Assembly (NCBI RefSeq): GCF_963082655.1
Contig: NC_081554.1
Location: 190,698,437 to 190,762,436, forward strand
DNA length: 64,000 bases
Direction of reading: 5' to 3'
Source: Stomoxys calcitrans
Taxonomy: Eukaryota > Arthropoda > Insecta > Diptera > Muscidae
Made by a program: the position numbers and the translations under genes. Below are positions 11,276 through 22,475 of this stretch, piece after piece. The notes below the pieces were generated by a model. It worked only from the letters and a program-made list of their open reading frames with translations. It had not been told where the DNA came from and made no database searches. The stretch's first letter is position 1, and each line of letters begins with the position of its first letter.

Positions 11276-11590
11276 CAGCTCTACCACCGTAGGTCAGAGG
11301 TTAACACATTCGCCTTTGGCCCTGAACGCCTGGGTTCGAATCCTGACTAGAACATAAGAAAAAAATTGTCAGCGGTGTTTATACCCTCCTAAAGCTGGCG
11401 TCATTTATCAGGTACTACGTCATATATAGAAGCCATGTAAAGACTTCTCTCCAAAGAGGTGTCGCTCTGCGGCTTGGCGTTTGGACTCATCTATAAAAAG
11501 TCAGTCCCTTAGCATTGAGCTCCACCTGAATCGGAGAGCACTCATTGATAGGTGAGAAGTTAGCCTCTGTTCCTTATTGTTATTTGTTTT
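11276..11590 (+). mobile_element. tRNA-derived SINE, forward copy
   Basis: The head resembles a decayed tRNA: an A-box-like TCAGAGGTTAACAC, then a B box GGGTTCGAATCC at 11332-11343. The body has the family segments GGTGTCGCTCTGCGGC and TGAATCGGAGAGCAC and ends near GTTCCTTATTG. It abuts the fold-back. A second copy in opposite orientation starts 75 bases downstream. Confidence 0.8.
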
Positions 11591-11664
11591 CCTGTACTGA
11601 GTGTTTCTGTCCTCTTGTTTTCTGAAGAATTTCCAACATACCCAGATATCATCTTCCTATGCAT

Positions 11665-11964
11665 ATGCAAATTTTGCCGATGAACATTCCGCTAAGGAAC
11701 AGGGACAAACTTCTCACATATCAATGCAGTCCGATTCAAGTTTAAGCTCAATTATAAAGGTCCTCCTTTTTATAGCCGAGTCCGAAAGGAGTGCCGCAAT
11801 GCGACACCTCATTAGAGACAAGTTTTACATGACATAGTAACTCACAAATGTTCATTACGAGGGGAAAACCACCGCTGAATATTTTATCTGAAGGGTTCGC
11901 CAGGATTCGAACCCAAGCATTCAACGTCCGGACATGCTAACCTCTGCGCTACGGTGGCCTCCTC
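11665..11964 (-). mobile_element. tRNA-derived SINE, inverted copy
   Basis: Best preserved SINE of the window. Reading the minus strand from 11964: GGCCACCGTAGCGCAGAGG (A box), B box GGGTTCGAATCC (11914-11903), then the body with GGTGTCGCATTGCGGC, ending near TGTTCCTTAGCGGAATG. It is retrotransposed by LINE machinery and transcribed by Pol III in living relatives. It is not a tRNA gene: the acceptor ends do not pair. Confidence 0.85.
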
Positions 11965-12049
11965 TCTATATCCTCTTCCTATTCCTTGTAGGATTGTCTC
12001 AAAATGCTAGGGTTTCTATCTTCGCGATATCTCTAGACGTAAGATGTTC

Positions 12050-12692
12050 GACCCACCACAGAAGGATGGGGATATATTCATTTTGTCATTCCATTTGCAA
12101 CACATCGAAATATCCATTTCCGACCCTATATTGTACATATATTCTTGATCAGCGTAAAAATTTAAGACCATCTAGTCTGTCCGCCCGTATGTCCGTCAGT
12201 CTTTCTGATAAAATCATGCTACAGTCTTTAAAAATAGAGATATTGAGCTGAAACTTTGCACAGATTTTTTTTTGCCCACAAGCAGGTTAAGTTGGGCTAT
12301 ATCGGACTATATCTTGATATAGCTCCCATATAGACTGATCCACCGATTTAGGGTCTTAGGCCAAAAACCAACATTTATAATCCGATTTTGGCGCATTTAT
12401 TGTCCGATGTCGCCTAAATTTGGGTCAGTGAGTTTAGTTAAGCTCCTCGACATACTTCTGCAATATGCAACAGATCTGTCCAGTTTTTTATATAGCTGCC
12501 ATATAGACCAATCTCTCGATTAAAGGTTTTGGGGGCATAAAAGGCGCATTTATTGTCCGATTTGGCCGGAATTGGGGACAGTGTGTTGTGTTAGACTCTT
12601 CGACATTTTTTTGCACCTTGGCTCAAATCGGTCCAGGTTTTGATAAAGCTGTCATATAGCCGTCCCGGCCGAATTTAATGTCTTTTTACTTG
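12050..12692 (+). mobile_element. 153-bp HLE-like element, copy E (type 2, decayed)
   Basis: Begins ACCCACCACAGAAGGATGG, core with GTCCGCCCGTATGTCCGTC at about 12179. Three decayed type-2 units follow with GCATTTATTGTCCGAT. The copy ends GTCCCGGCCGAATTTAATGTC then TTTTTACTTGT. The 3' hairpin has lost one arm. Confidence 0.75.
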
Positions 12693-12898
12693 TTTTTTGA
12701 CTAAAATTCCAAGACGATTCACATCGTTAGATATGTTGTGTTGATCATAGAGTATCGCTCACATCTACAGACGTCGTACAGTGGGATAGACACGAAAAAA
12801 GCTTGTAAAAAACAAATAAGTTACATCGAATGCAATCGAATCTGACGGTATTGATCCAAGTATCGTTCGAATATTTCTCCCTCGCCTGCTGCCTCTTT

Positions 12899-13915
12899 TT
12901 ATACCCACCACCATAGGATTGGATATACTAATCTAGTCATTCCGTTTGTTACACCTCGAAATATTCATCTGAGACCCCATAATGTATATATTTTCTGGAT
13001 CGACTCGATATTCTGATTCGATCTAGCCATGCCCGTTCTTCCGTCCGTCCGTCTGTCAAAATCACGATGGTGGTCGAACGCATTAAGCTAGCCACTTGAA
13101 ATTTTGCACAGATTATTGATGTAGGTCATTGAGGATTGCATATGGGCCATATCGGTTCAGATTTAGATATAGCTCCTATATAAACCGATCTCCCGATTTT
13201 ACTTCTTGAACCCCTGAAACCCACATTTTTCGTTCGATTTGGCTGAAATTTTGCACATAGTGTTCTATTATGACTTCCAATAACTGTGTTAAGTACGGTT
13301 CAAATCGGTCTATAACCTGAAATAGCTCCTATATAAACCGATCTCCCGATTTGACTTCTTGAGCCCTTACAAGCCGAAATTTTTATCCGATTTAGCTTAA
13401 ATTGCATGCGGTGTTCTATTACGACTTTCAAAAACTGTGCCAAATACCGTACAAATCAGTCTATAACCTGATATAGCTCCAATGTAAACCGGTCTCTCGG
13501 TCATCATTGTTCGGTTCCAAGAAGCTTTAATTTTGCTGGTTTGTCAGAAGTTTGGTAAGTAGAATAAAATTATGCTTCTTCAACTAACTATACTTCGTAT
13601 AAATTTTTAGCAGGATCTATGGTGGTGGGTTCCCAAGATTCGACCCGTTTTGGTATGACTTGCAACAACTGTGCCAAGTGTGGTATAAATTAGTTGATAA
13701 CCTGATATAGCTGCCACATAAACCGATCTTCCAATTTGACACTCTGAGCCACTGGAGCGCACAATTTTTACTCGATTTGCCTGAAATTTTGGTCAATAAC
13801 TTAATGTAGCGCATAGATACATTGAAAAAGTCTTTCAAATAACTTGACAAATTCGATCCATAGTGATGGGTTCCCAAGATTTGGCCCGGCCGAACTTAGC
13901 ACTCTTTTACTTCTT
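12899..13915 (+). mobile_element. 153-bp HLE-like element, copy F (type 3 with two 3' ends)
   Basis: Starts TATACCCACCACCATAGGAT. The units show AAACCGATCTCCCGAT at 153-bp spacing (13183, 13336). A 3' subterminal segment GGTGGTGGGTTCCCAAGATTC occurs twice, at about 13619 and, with changes, at 13864; only the second continues into the hairpin GGCCCGGCCGAAC and CTCTTTTACTTCTTG. This suggests recombination or insertion of one copy into another. Short inverted matches CAGTGGGATAG (12779-12789) and CTATCCCACTG (13927-13937) flank the copy. Confidence 0.75.
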
Positions 13916-14386
13916 GTTTGTAGTTTCTATCCCACTGTGCATCTTGTCTAACTATCACTTAAGCTCTTTTATGATTGCAGTAACCGCTTCAACCTTCTTT
14001 TAATAAAATTTCTTTTATAGCCTTGTTGATGTTCGACATCACCGAATGTTTCAATTCAAATCGAAACACAATGACAACTTAAAATGGTTGCAAATTTCCA
14101 CTCAATTTCATATGAAGGAAGTTTTCAGTGTTTAGACAAACAAAGTTGTTTATTTACATTTTAAAACTCCATTGAGAACTTTTATGGGAGTTTTTGGTAA
14201 GTACAAACATTGACGTTTTTCTCAAAGCTATGCTTTTGGAATTGAATAAAAATTGATGATGCAGAGATACTCTTCTTTTACGACAAGTTTGCAAATTTAC
14301 CAAAATATTGGGTGATATCATTGGTGGTTCTTTCTGTGGATGTCGGATATGGAGATTGTGGAGGTACACAAGAAACAAGAAGTTTT
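13916..14386. other. Unassigned spacer
   Basis: Begins with TTTCTATCCCACTGTGC, which pairs with the motif left of copy F. The rest shows no repeat or gene I can name. Confidence 0.4.
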
Positions 14387-14458
14387 TATACCCACCACCA
14401 TAGAATGGGGGTATACTAATCTAGTCATTTCGTTTGTAACACCTCGAAGTATTCGTCT

Positions 14459-15133
14459 TACTTTACTTTAATTGGCTATGACAGAATATTTGTTCCACTA
14501 GCCGAACGTAGAATAGCGTTCCAAGCGCCTCGATCTTCTGCGCTCATTTTAAAATCTCTGACACAAAGTTTCGAGGTGTCTCCCACAACTTGATCTTTCC
14601 ATCGGGCTTTTGGGCTTCCCGGGTTGCGTGTACCACCGTGTTTGCCTTCAAAAGACTTCTTTGCTGGAGCTTCTTCATCCATTCTGACAACATGACCTAG
14701 CCAACGCAGCCGTTGTATTTTGATGCGTGTAACTATGCTATCGTCGTCATACAACTCGTGGTTCATACGTCGCCTATATTCTCCGTTAACGCAAACTGGT
14801 CCATATATTTTACGAAGAATCTTTCTCTCAAATACTCCAAGCACTGCCTCATCTGCTTTCACAAGTACCCAAGCTTCAGAACCGTATAACAGCACGGGTA
14901 GTATCAGTGTCTTGTATAGTGTAACCTTCGTCAGTCGAGAGGTGGCCTTGTTTCTAAACTGCTTACTTAGTCCAAAGTAGCATCTGTTTGCCAGTATTAT
15001 TCTTCGCTTTATCTCAAAACTGGTGTCATTCATTTCGCTTACGGCGGTGCCGATGTAGATAAAGTTACTGACTGTCTCAAAGTTGTGGTTCCCAACTTTC
15101 TCCATTTTCTTTATCTGCTCGGTTGTGCAAGGC
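14459..15133 (-). pseudogene. 5'-truncated RTE-like retrotransposon insertion with target-site duplication
   Basis: A minus-strand frame runs to a stop at about 14476. It contains TEQIKKMEKVGNHNFETVSN, LYKTLILPVLLYGSEAW, FERKILRKIYGPVCVNGEYR and IKIQRLRWLGHVVRMDEE, which is the part of RTE-clade ORF2 downstream of YADD. The frame is uninterrupted for about 217 residues, the longest credible coding remnant here. The extra N-terminal 25 residues of the open frame come from the flanking HLE-like element and are not part of the protein. The flanks CGAAGTATTCGTCT (14445-14458) and CGAAATATTCGTCT (15134-15147) are a 14-bp duplication with one difference. The 3' end is ATTAAAGTAAAG. Confidence 0.85.
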
Positions 15134-16165
15134 CGAAATATTCGTCTAAGACCCCATAAAGTGAATATATTCATGATTATCTCGACGTTCTGCATTGATC
15201 TAGCCATGTCCGTCGTCCGTCTGCCGAAATCACGATAAATGTCAAACGCGTAAAGCTAGCCGCATGAAATTTAGCACAGATACTTAATATTGATGTAGGT
15301 CGTTGGTGATTGCAAATGGGCCATATCGGTACAGATTTAGATATAGCTCCCATATAAACCGGTCTCCCGATTTGAATTCTTGAGCCCTTACAAGCCATAA
15401 ATTTTCTCCGATTTGTCTGAAATTTTGCACGTAGTATTCCGTTATGACTTCCAACAGCTGAACTAAGTACAGTTTAAATCGGTCTATAACCTGATATAGC
15501 TCGCATATAAACCGATCTCTCGAATTGACTTCTTGATTCCATATAAGCCGTTCTTCGACGTCCTTCTTCAATTTGGCCCAGATCGGTTCAGATTTGAATA
15601 TAGCTGCCATATAGACCGATCTCTCGAATTGAGGTAAAAGGCGCATTTATTGTCCAATGTCGCCGAAAATTGGGTTATCCTTCTGCAATTTGACCCAGAT
15701 CGGTCCATATTTGGATATAACTGCGATATATACCGATGTTCCGATTTAAGGTCTATGGCCCATAAATTGCGCATTTGTTGTCCGATTTCGCTGAAATTCA
15801 GGACTGTAAGTATTGTTAAGCCTTTCGACAACCTTTTTTTAATTTGACCCAGATCGGAGCAGATTTGTATATAGCTGTCATATAGACAGATCTCTCGATT
15901 TAAAGTTTTGGCCCCATAAAAGGCACATGTATTGTCCGATTTTGCTGAAATTCGTAGCTTTGAGTTGTGTTAAGCACTTCGACAACCTTTTTTTAATATG
16001 GCCCAAAACGGAGCAGATTTGTATATAGCTACCGATATAAACCGATCTCTCGATTTAAAGTCTTGGCGCATTTATTATCTGATTTCGCTGAAATTTGACA
16101 CAGGCTTTTCGACATCCGAGTCCTATATGGTTCAGATCTATATTTCTATATATTATTTGGATATA

Positions 16166-16401
16166 TTGGGTTGCCCAAAAAGTAATTGCGGATTTTTTAA
16201 AACAAAGTAAATGCATTTTTAATAAAACTTAGAATGAACTTTAATCAAATATACTTTTTTACACTTTTTTTCTAAAGCAAGCTAAAAGTAACAGCTGATA
16301 ACTGACAGAAGAAAGAATGCAATTACAGAGTCACAAGCTGTGCAAAAATTTGTCAACGCCGACTATATGAAAAATTCGCTATTACTTTTTGGACAACCCA
16401 A
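16166..16401. mobile_element. Mariner MITE, copy 1
   Basis: Terminal inverted repeats TTGGGTTGCCCAAAAAGTAA and its near complement at the right end, 236 bp, flanked by TA on both sides (16164-16165, 16402-16403). TA duplication and terminal sequence fit the mariner superfamily. No transposase. Inserted in a type-2 stretch of copy G. Confidence 0.9.
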
Positions 16402-17635
16402 TAGCTACCAAAAAGACCAATATTTTGTTCTACAAAATTGAACAGTGGATTGTATTTATAAGACCACTCAATGTCAAGGCTGAAATTGGTTCAAATCGGA
16501 CCATGTTTCGATATAGCTGTGAATTATTATAATTTTCAACAACTGTGCTAAGTATGGTTAAAATCGGTCCATAACCTGATAAAGCTGTCATATAAACCAT
16601 TCGGGGGTCTCGAATTCTTGAGCCTCTAGAGGGCGCAATTTCTATCCGATTTAGGTGAATGGCTGTCATATAAACCGATCTTAAATGACTTGACTTCTTG
16701 AGCCGCTAGAGGGCGCAATTCTGCTCCTATTGAGCTGAAATTTGCACAATGTGTTCTGTTATGAATTTCAACAACTATGCTAAGTATTGTTCAAATCGGT
16801 TCAAAACCTGATATAGCTGCCATATAAATCGTTTTGTTATGACTTTTAACAAGTGTACCAAATATGGTTTAAATTGGTCGGTAACCTGATATAGCTGCCA
16901 TATAAACCGATCTGGGATCTTGATTCCTTGAGCCATTAGAGGGCGCAATTCTCCTCCGATTTAGCAGAATTTTTCCAAGATATGTTTTGTTATGACTTCC
17001 AACAACAGTGCTCAGTATGGTACCAATCGATCCCTAACCTGATATAGCTGCCATATAATCCGATCTGGGAACTTGACTTCTTGAGCCGCTAGAGGGCGCA
17101 ATTCATGACTTCTTGAGCCGCTAAAGGGCGCAATTCCTATCCGATTTGGCTGAAATTTTGCAAGAAGTATTTTGTTATGTCTTCTAACAACTGATATAGC
17201 TGCCATATAAACCAATCTTTAATCTTGATTTCTTGAGCCTCTAGATGGCGCAATTATTATCCGATTTGGCTGAAATTTTGTTCAACGGCTTCTCCCATGA
17301 CCTTCAATATACGCGTCAAATAAGATCTGAATCGGTCCATAGCCATATAAACCGATCTCCCTATTTTACTTCTTAAGCCTTTAAAGGGCGCAATTCTCAT
17401 TCATATTGGAAGAAATTTTACACAATGACTTCTACTATGGTCTCTAACATTAATTTCATTTATGGTTCAAATCGAGCCATAATTTAATACAATATAACTC
17501 CAATAGCATAGCATTTCTTTTCTTTTAACCCTTTTGTGCCTAAAAAAAGATACCGGGAAAAGAGCTCAACAAATGCGATCCATGGTGGGGGGTATATAAG
17601 ATTCGGCGCGGCCGAACTCAGCACGCTTTTACTTG

Positions 17636-17931
17636 TTGCAGTTTTAAATTTTGTATTTTAATATTTATTTGTTTTTTTTGGTTTCTTTTCAATTATTGTA
17701 ATACTAAGTAAAAATTCAATTCATTTTGTTTTTTATTTTTTTAAATAGCAAATTTATGGTTCTCATATCAAAATTTATTTTTTTTTTTTTTTGAGTTTTC
17801 TTAATATTATTTTTTTTATCTGATTTGCATTTACGATGGAAAATTAAATATTTAGTTTCAATTATTAAATTTAATTTTGCTATTAATTTTTTGTTTAATT
17901 ATATATTTTTAACATTTTTGTTTTGATCATA
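17636..17931. other. Very AT-rich spacer
   Basis: Long T tracts and TTTTATTT-like simple sequence; no gene seen. Confidence 0.5.
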
Positions 17932-18062
17932 CACTTTTACGGTCTTATACACAAAACTTAATGAAGCCTTAAAATAGGTTTATTTGAAAGTTCCATAAAG
18001 GAAATTTCTCAAATAAACCTATTTTAAATCTACATTAAATTTTGTTAATAAGGCCGTTAGTG
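17932..18062. mobile_element. Palindromic MITE-like element, 131 bp
   Basis: Two arms of about 60 bp with TAAAATAGGTTTATTTGA in the left and its complement in the right. Outer ends are CACTTTTACGG and CCGTTAGTG. Little sequence lies between the arms. The superfamily is unclear; no clean target duplication. Confidence 0.65.
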
Positions 18063-18321
18063 TTATAAATATTTCAACGTACCAAATTCAAAATTAAAAA
18101 AATAAATCCCCTACTCAGTAATGCCTCAGGCAACATCCCTTGTCTATAAAAAAGACAACTGCCTCATAAGTACCCACAGAGAAGACGCACATTTTATGAT
18201 CACGGCATATTATTTTTAGACCAGCTACAGCTACTAAGTCTTCTGACTGGGGCATTTATTTGGGAGCTTTTGTTTGGGGGGTTTCTGTTTGGGGATATTT
18301 TTTTATTTTAAGTTGCATTAC

Positions 18322-18393
18322 GGTTCTATGGTGTAATGGTTAGCACTCTGGACTTTGAATCCAGCGATCCGAGTTCAAATCTCGGTAGAACCT
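18322..18393 (+). tRNA. tRNA-Gln (anticodon TTG)
   Basis: A 72-nt cloverleaf. Acceptor stem GGTTCTA/TAGAACC pairs at all seven positions; D stem GTGT/GCAC; anticodon stem CTGGA/TCCAG with loop CTTTGAA and anticodon TTG at 18355-18357; T stem CCGAG/CTCGG with loop TTCAAAT. It decodes CAA as glutamine in cytosolic translation. The A box (TGGTGTAATGG) and B box (GAGTTCAAATC) are the internal Pol III promoter. No intron; the CCA tail is not encoded. The first TTTT downstream is at 18419-18422, 26 bases past the end, so the trailer is longer than usual. It is the only plus-strand copy in the left 46 kb. Confidence 0.97.
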
Positions 18394-18969
18394 TTCTACC
18401 ACTAAACCTTATATGATATTTTGAAGGTATTCTAAACTCTTTGCCTCCCATCCCATAAATCCTTTACAAATTTCATAAAATCTCCATGCTACCATTTAGA
18501 TTTTCTCCTTCTCTGGCTCATAAAATGTCATCATTATTATATTACAACGTGATAAATTAGCATTTCATTGTTTATTTTAAAACTCAACTGAATGCTCTTT
18601 GCCCTCCTCCTCCTCCTCCTACCCTTTTCAAATGGTTGACAATGTGAAAAGGATATGGGCATGATACTCATGTCCTTGTTGCAGCTAGTATATCGAATTC
18701 TGTGAGAGAGATTGTGGTGTAGTTTACTGGAAGTGCAACATGTTGCTGGAAGCTTTCATACACAAGCAGGACACTCATAATACAATGTATTTAATTTCAT
18801 TTATTGCTATAGTAGCCTAATTAATGCATAAATTGTTAGAGTTACTAAAAGAAGGAAGTTGTGTAAGCCGGTCAGAGGAGGAGTGATGATGAATTTTTAA
18901 AAGTTGGAGTCTGTGGGGAGTTTAAGAAATAATTTTTTTGCTAGAAGATGTGCATCGATACTTTTCTGG
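18394..18969. other. Spacer with a (CCT)n tract
   Basis: A CCT microsatellite lies at 18603-18621. Otherwise no repeat or gene is recognised. Confidence 0.5.
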
Positions 18970-19030
18970 AAGGCCATCGTGGCGCAGAAGTTAGCAAGTC
19001 CGTCTATGACTCCTGGCGAGAACATCAGAA
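18970..19030 (+). mobile_element. SINE head fragment
   Basis: GGCCATCGTGGCGCAGAAG followed by a B-box remnant CTCCTGGCGAGAACATCAG. It matches the head of the SINEs at 11.3-12.0 kb and is cut off where HLE-like copy H begins. Confidence 0.65.
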
Positions 19031-20126
19031 AGAAGTAAAAAGGCGTTAAGTTCGGCCGGGCTGAACTTTGGATACCCTCCACCTAGGGTATATGTGTAAG
19101 CCACCTTTCGCTATAATACGTTGAAAAAGTACATAATTTATACCCCCATTGCAGCTACATCGAAATATGATCCGATTTGGACTAAATCCGGCACGGACAT
19201 TGAGCACGAGCATTGAGTGGTCCAATAAGTCAAAGGGCCTAACACCGCTCTCTGTCCCAATTTTCAGCGAAATCGGACAATAAATGCGCCTTTTACAGAC
19301 CCAAACCCTTAAATCGAGAGATCGGTCTATATGACAGCTATATTCAAACCTGAACCTATTTGGGCCAAATTAAAAAAGTATGAAAAAGTCCCAAACTTCG
19401 GCGACATTGGACAAACAATAAGCCTTTTATGGACTCAAAAACTTCAATCGAGAGTTAGGTTTATATGTCAGCTATATCCAAATCTGGACCGATCTGTGCC
19501 AAATTGAAGAAGCATATCAAAGGATCTAACACAACTCTCCGTCCCAAATATCGGCGAAATCGGACAATAAATGCCCCTTTTATTGGCCCAAGACCTTACA
19601 TCGAGAGATCGGTCTATATGGCAGCTATATCCAAATCTGGACCGATCTGGGCGAAATTGAAGAAAGATGTCGAAAGGCATAACGCAACTCACTGTCCCAC
19701 ATTTCAGCAAAATCGGATAATAAATGTGGCTTTTATGGGCCTAAGACCCTAAATCGGCAGATCGGTCTATATGGCAGCTATATCTAAATCTGGACCGATC
19801 TGGGCCAAATTAAAAAAGGATGTCGAAGGGCCTAACACAACTTACTATCCCAAATTTCAGCGAAATCGGACAATAAATGTGGCTTTTATGGGCCTAAGAC
19901 CCTAAATCGGCAGATCGGTCTATATGGGGTTTATATTAAGATATAGTCCGATATAGCCCATCTTCGAACTTAACCTGCTTATGAACAAAAAAAGAATCTA
20001 TGCAAAGTTTCTACTCAATATGTATATTTTTAAAGACTGTAGCGTGATTTCAACAGACAGACGGACGGACATGGCTAGATGGTCTGAGATTTTTACGCTT
20101 ACCCCAACCTTTGGTGGTGGGTATAA
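19029..20126 (-). mobile_element. 153-bp HLE-like element, copy H (type 2, near complete)
   Basis: 3' end at left: AAGTAAAAAGGCGTTAAG, hairpin TTCGGCCGGGCTGAAC, then TACCCTCCACCTAGGG. Five type-2 units follow with GGTCTATATGGCAGC at 19611 and 19764, a 153-bp spacing. The core has GACAGACGGACGGACATGG at about 20054, and the end is CCTTTGGTGGTGGGTATAA at 20126. The TA-rich part of the core is missing. Confidence 0.8.
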
Positions 20127-20159
20127 AAATCGAATCAGTCCAGGCAGTACAAGTGAGGA

Positions 20160-20385
20160 ATAGCAGTCAGCCGCTTAAAAACAACAAATAGGAGGAGTCA
20201 AATGGTTACCAGAAGGACTATTTAAGAATGGAGACGACAAGCTCAAGAGTAGAATAGTTGAGAAGTCCGACTTAAAAATAATAAAACAACCGGATTCGAA
20301 GGGTTACCAACTGAACTAGTGGATAATGGTGGCAACACTATAACAAGATATATGAACTAACCAACTTATATGCACTATCTGCCTT
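20160..20385 (+). pseudogene. RTE-like RT N-terminal fragment, motif duplicated
   Basis: The plus strand encodes LKNNK, then WLPEGLFKNGDDKLKSRIV, a shift, then NNKTTGFEGLPTELVDNGG and NTITRYMN. Both halves match the LKNNKAAGADGLPADLF block of the RTE fossil at 7.7-9.4 kb, so this segment holds two diverged tandem copies of one RT motif. Stops and shifts make it non-functional. Confidence 0.6.
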
Positions 20386-20790
20386 CAAGACAACAAATCT
20401 TATAAACACAACCTACGTTATATATATCCGCCCATATAATTTATTTCCTCCATATGACTTTTTGTTTAAATTAAATTTTTGTATAATTTTTCTTTGCCCG
20501 TTTGCTTAAATTATCCTTGATAAAAACCAATACAAGTCATTGCTCAACTTTCCGCAACTTGAAGTGTCTGCTCAACTCGTTTTTTCCTCCCCTATATGGA
20601 AAATCATGCAGCATTAGATGATAGATAACATCATCAATCATCTGTTCTGAACTTATGAATTTTAAATGATGCCATACTGTATTTACTTACTAAATTAACT
20701 TTGTATACAAAAATGAAATGATAAGTGTATTAAGGTGGAACGAAAATGATGTGTGGATATTGGTGGAAAATGAATAAAGCAAAATTAAAT
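20386..20790. other. AT-rich spacer
   Basis: No repeat from elsewhere in the window and no gene recognised. Confidence 0.4.
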
Positions 20791-20814
20791 CTTTTAAAGA
20801 GAGCTCATTGGGCT

Positions 20815-21080
20815 ACAGCTGCCAAAATATCGATGACACTATCAATATTATCGATATTTTATTTTTTGTCTGAATATCGATCGAGGGTTTTCATATCGAT
20901 AGTCAATCCGATACTGAATGTAGCTTATAAGATACAATGCACCTATAGAGGGCGCAATTTTCATCCGTTTCGGCTAAATTTTGTACCGTAATTTCTCTAA
21001 TGACTTCCAGCTGACTTTATTAAATTTGTTTTTTTTTTGTCTGTGAATTGATATTGCTTCCATATAAACTGATCTCCTGA
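20815..21080 (+). repeat. TATCGATA-rich repeat, single arm
   Basis: Matches one arm of the 10.7-11.3 kb fold-back: CAAAATATCGATGACACTAT, several ATCGAT motifs, CCTATAGAGGGCGCAATTTT, then TGACTTCCAGCTGACTTTAT. Immediately followed by copy I of the HLE-like family. Confidence 0.8.
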
Positions 21081-21084
21081 TTCT

Positions 21085-22347
21085 CATACCCTCCACCATA
21101 GGATGGGGTTATACTAATTTCTTCATACTGTTTGTAACCTCTTGAAATATTAGTCTTTTCGAAATATTCGTCGACATTTTAAGACGATCTAGCCATGTCC
21201 GTCCATCGGTCTGTCGAAAGTACGCTAACTTTCGAAGCAGTAAAACTAGCCGTTTCAAATTTTACTCAAGTATTTCTTATTAGTGTAGGTCGGTTGGGAT
21301 TGTAAATGGTCCATGTTTTAATATAGCTGTCATATAAACCGATCTTGGATCTTGACTTCTTGAGCCACTAGAAGGCGCAATTCTTATCCGATTTGTCTGA
21401 AATTTTTCACGACGTGTTTTGTTATGCCTTCCAAAAACTGTGTTAAGTATGGTGGAAATCGATTCATAACCTGATATAACTGCCATATAAACCGATCTGG
21501 GGTCTTGACTTCTTGAGCCACTAGAGGCCGCAATTATTATCCGATTCAGCTGAAATTTTGCATGAGATGTTTTGATATGACTTTCAATAGCTTTGCTATG
21601 TATGGTTCGAATCGGTCCATAACCTGATATAGCTGCTATATAAACCGATCTGGAGTCTTGACTTCTTGAGCCACTAGAGGCCGCAATTATTATCCGATTC
21701 AGCTGAAATTTTGCATGAGGTGTTTTGATATGGCTTTCATTAGCTGTGCTAAGTATGGTTCAAATCGGTCCATAACCTGATATAGCTGTCATATACACCG
21801 ATCTGGGGTCTTGACTTCTTGAGCCACTAGAGGCCGCAATTATTATCCGATTCAGCTGAAATTTTGCATGAAGTGTTTTGATATGACTTCCAACAACTGA
21901 GCAAAGTATGGTTTAAATCGGCCCATAACCTGATATAGCTGCTATATAAACCGATCTGGAGTCTTGACTTCTTGAGCCACTAGAGGCCGCAATTATTATC
22001 CGATTCAGCTGAAATTTTGTACAACGGCTTCTCCCATGACCTTCAACATACGTGTTGAATATAGTCTGAATGAAGAATTGGGCCCTCTAGAGGCTGTATT
22101 AGGCTTTAAACCTAATACAGCCTCTAGAGGGCGCAATTCTTGCTAGATTTGGCAGACATTTTACACAATGACTGTTACTATAGTCTCCAATATTCAATTC
22201 AGTTATGGTCAGAAATGAACCATAACTTGTTTTATTTTATCCTTTGTTTGCCTAAAACGAGATATCCGGAGAAGAACTCGACAAATGCGATCCATGGTGG
22301 AGGGTATATAAGATTCTGCTCGGCTGAACTCAGCACGCTTTTAGTTG
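21085..22347 (+). mobile_element. 153-bp HLE-like element, copy I (type 1)
   Basis: Starts CATACCCTCCACCATAGGAT. The core has GTCCGTCCATCGGTCTGTC. Six type-1 units with GCCACTAGAGGCCGCAATTA follow. The 3' part has ATCCATGGTGGAGGGTATAT at about 22290, a weakened hairpin TTCTGCTCGGCTGAAC, and ends GCTTTTAGTTG. An almost perfect palindrome lies inside (22073-22141). Confidence 0.82.
22073..22141. repeat. Near-perfect 31-bp-arm palindrome in copy I
   Basis: Arms 22073-22103 and 22111-22141 pair with one mismatch, loop CTTTAAA. The arms carry GCCCTCTAGAGGC, a unit motif, so the palindrome arose by inverted duplication of unit sequence. Confidence 0.92.
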
Positions 22348-22354
22348 TTACGTC

Positions 22355-22475
22355 TCATTTTCGTTTCAAATATAGATGATGGGAAATTAACCATAGTATC
22401 GATATTATCGATATTTATTTTTAAAAATGTCGAAAATATCGAATGTAACGATTACCGATAGTTCGCCAGTTCTAC
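22355..22475 (-). repeat. TATCGATA-rich repeat fragment
   Basis: Contains CATTTTCGTTTCAAATATAG, GATGATGGGAAATTAACC and several ATCGATA motifs, matching the inner part of the fold-back at 10.9-11.0 kb. Confidence 0.75.

Larger units (their letters stand above)
14387..17635 (+). mobile_element. 153-bp HLE-like element, copy G (large composite)
   Basis: Starts TATACCCACCACCATAGAAT and ends with hairpin ATTCGGCGCGGCCGAAC and GCTTTTACTTG at 17635. The array switches from type 3 (15290-15540) to type 2 (15600-16150) and, after a mariner MITE, through a short type-2 part to type 1 (16500-17400). An RTE fragment (14459-15133) splits the 5' core. The long array with all three unit types suggests repeated recombination between subfamilies. 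Confidence 0.75.

Noticed and set aside
10588..11292. Two identical short proteins on opposite strands (MKIAPSIGAMYVKGF...)
   Set aside because: They are the two arms of the fold-back element; identity reflects the inverted duplication.
11883..11964. Possible tRNA gene with A and B boxes
   Set aside because: The acceptor ends do not pair and a SINE body follows. Same for 11283-11350 and 27900-27975.
12779..13937. CAGTGGGATAG/CTATCCCACTG flanking copy F as the ends of a larger transposon
   Set aside because: Inverted ends are only 11 bp, there are no matching target duplications, and no further relatives occur in the window.
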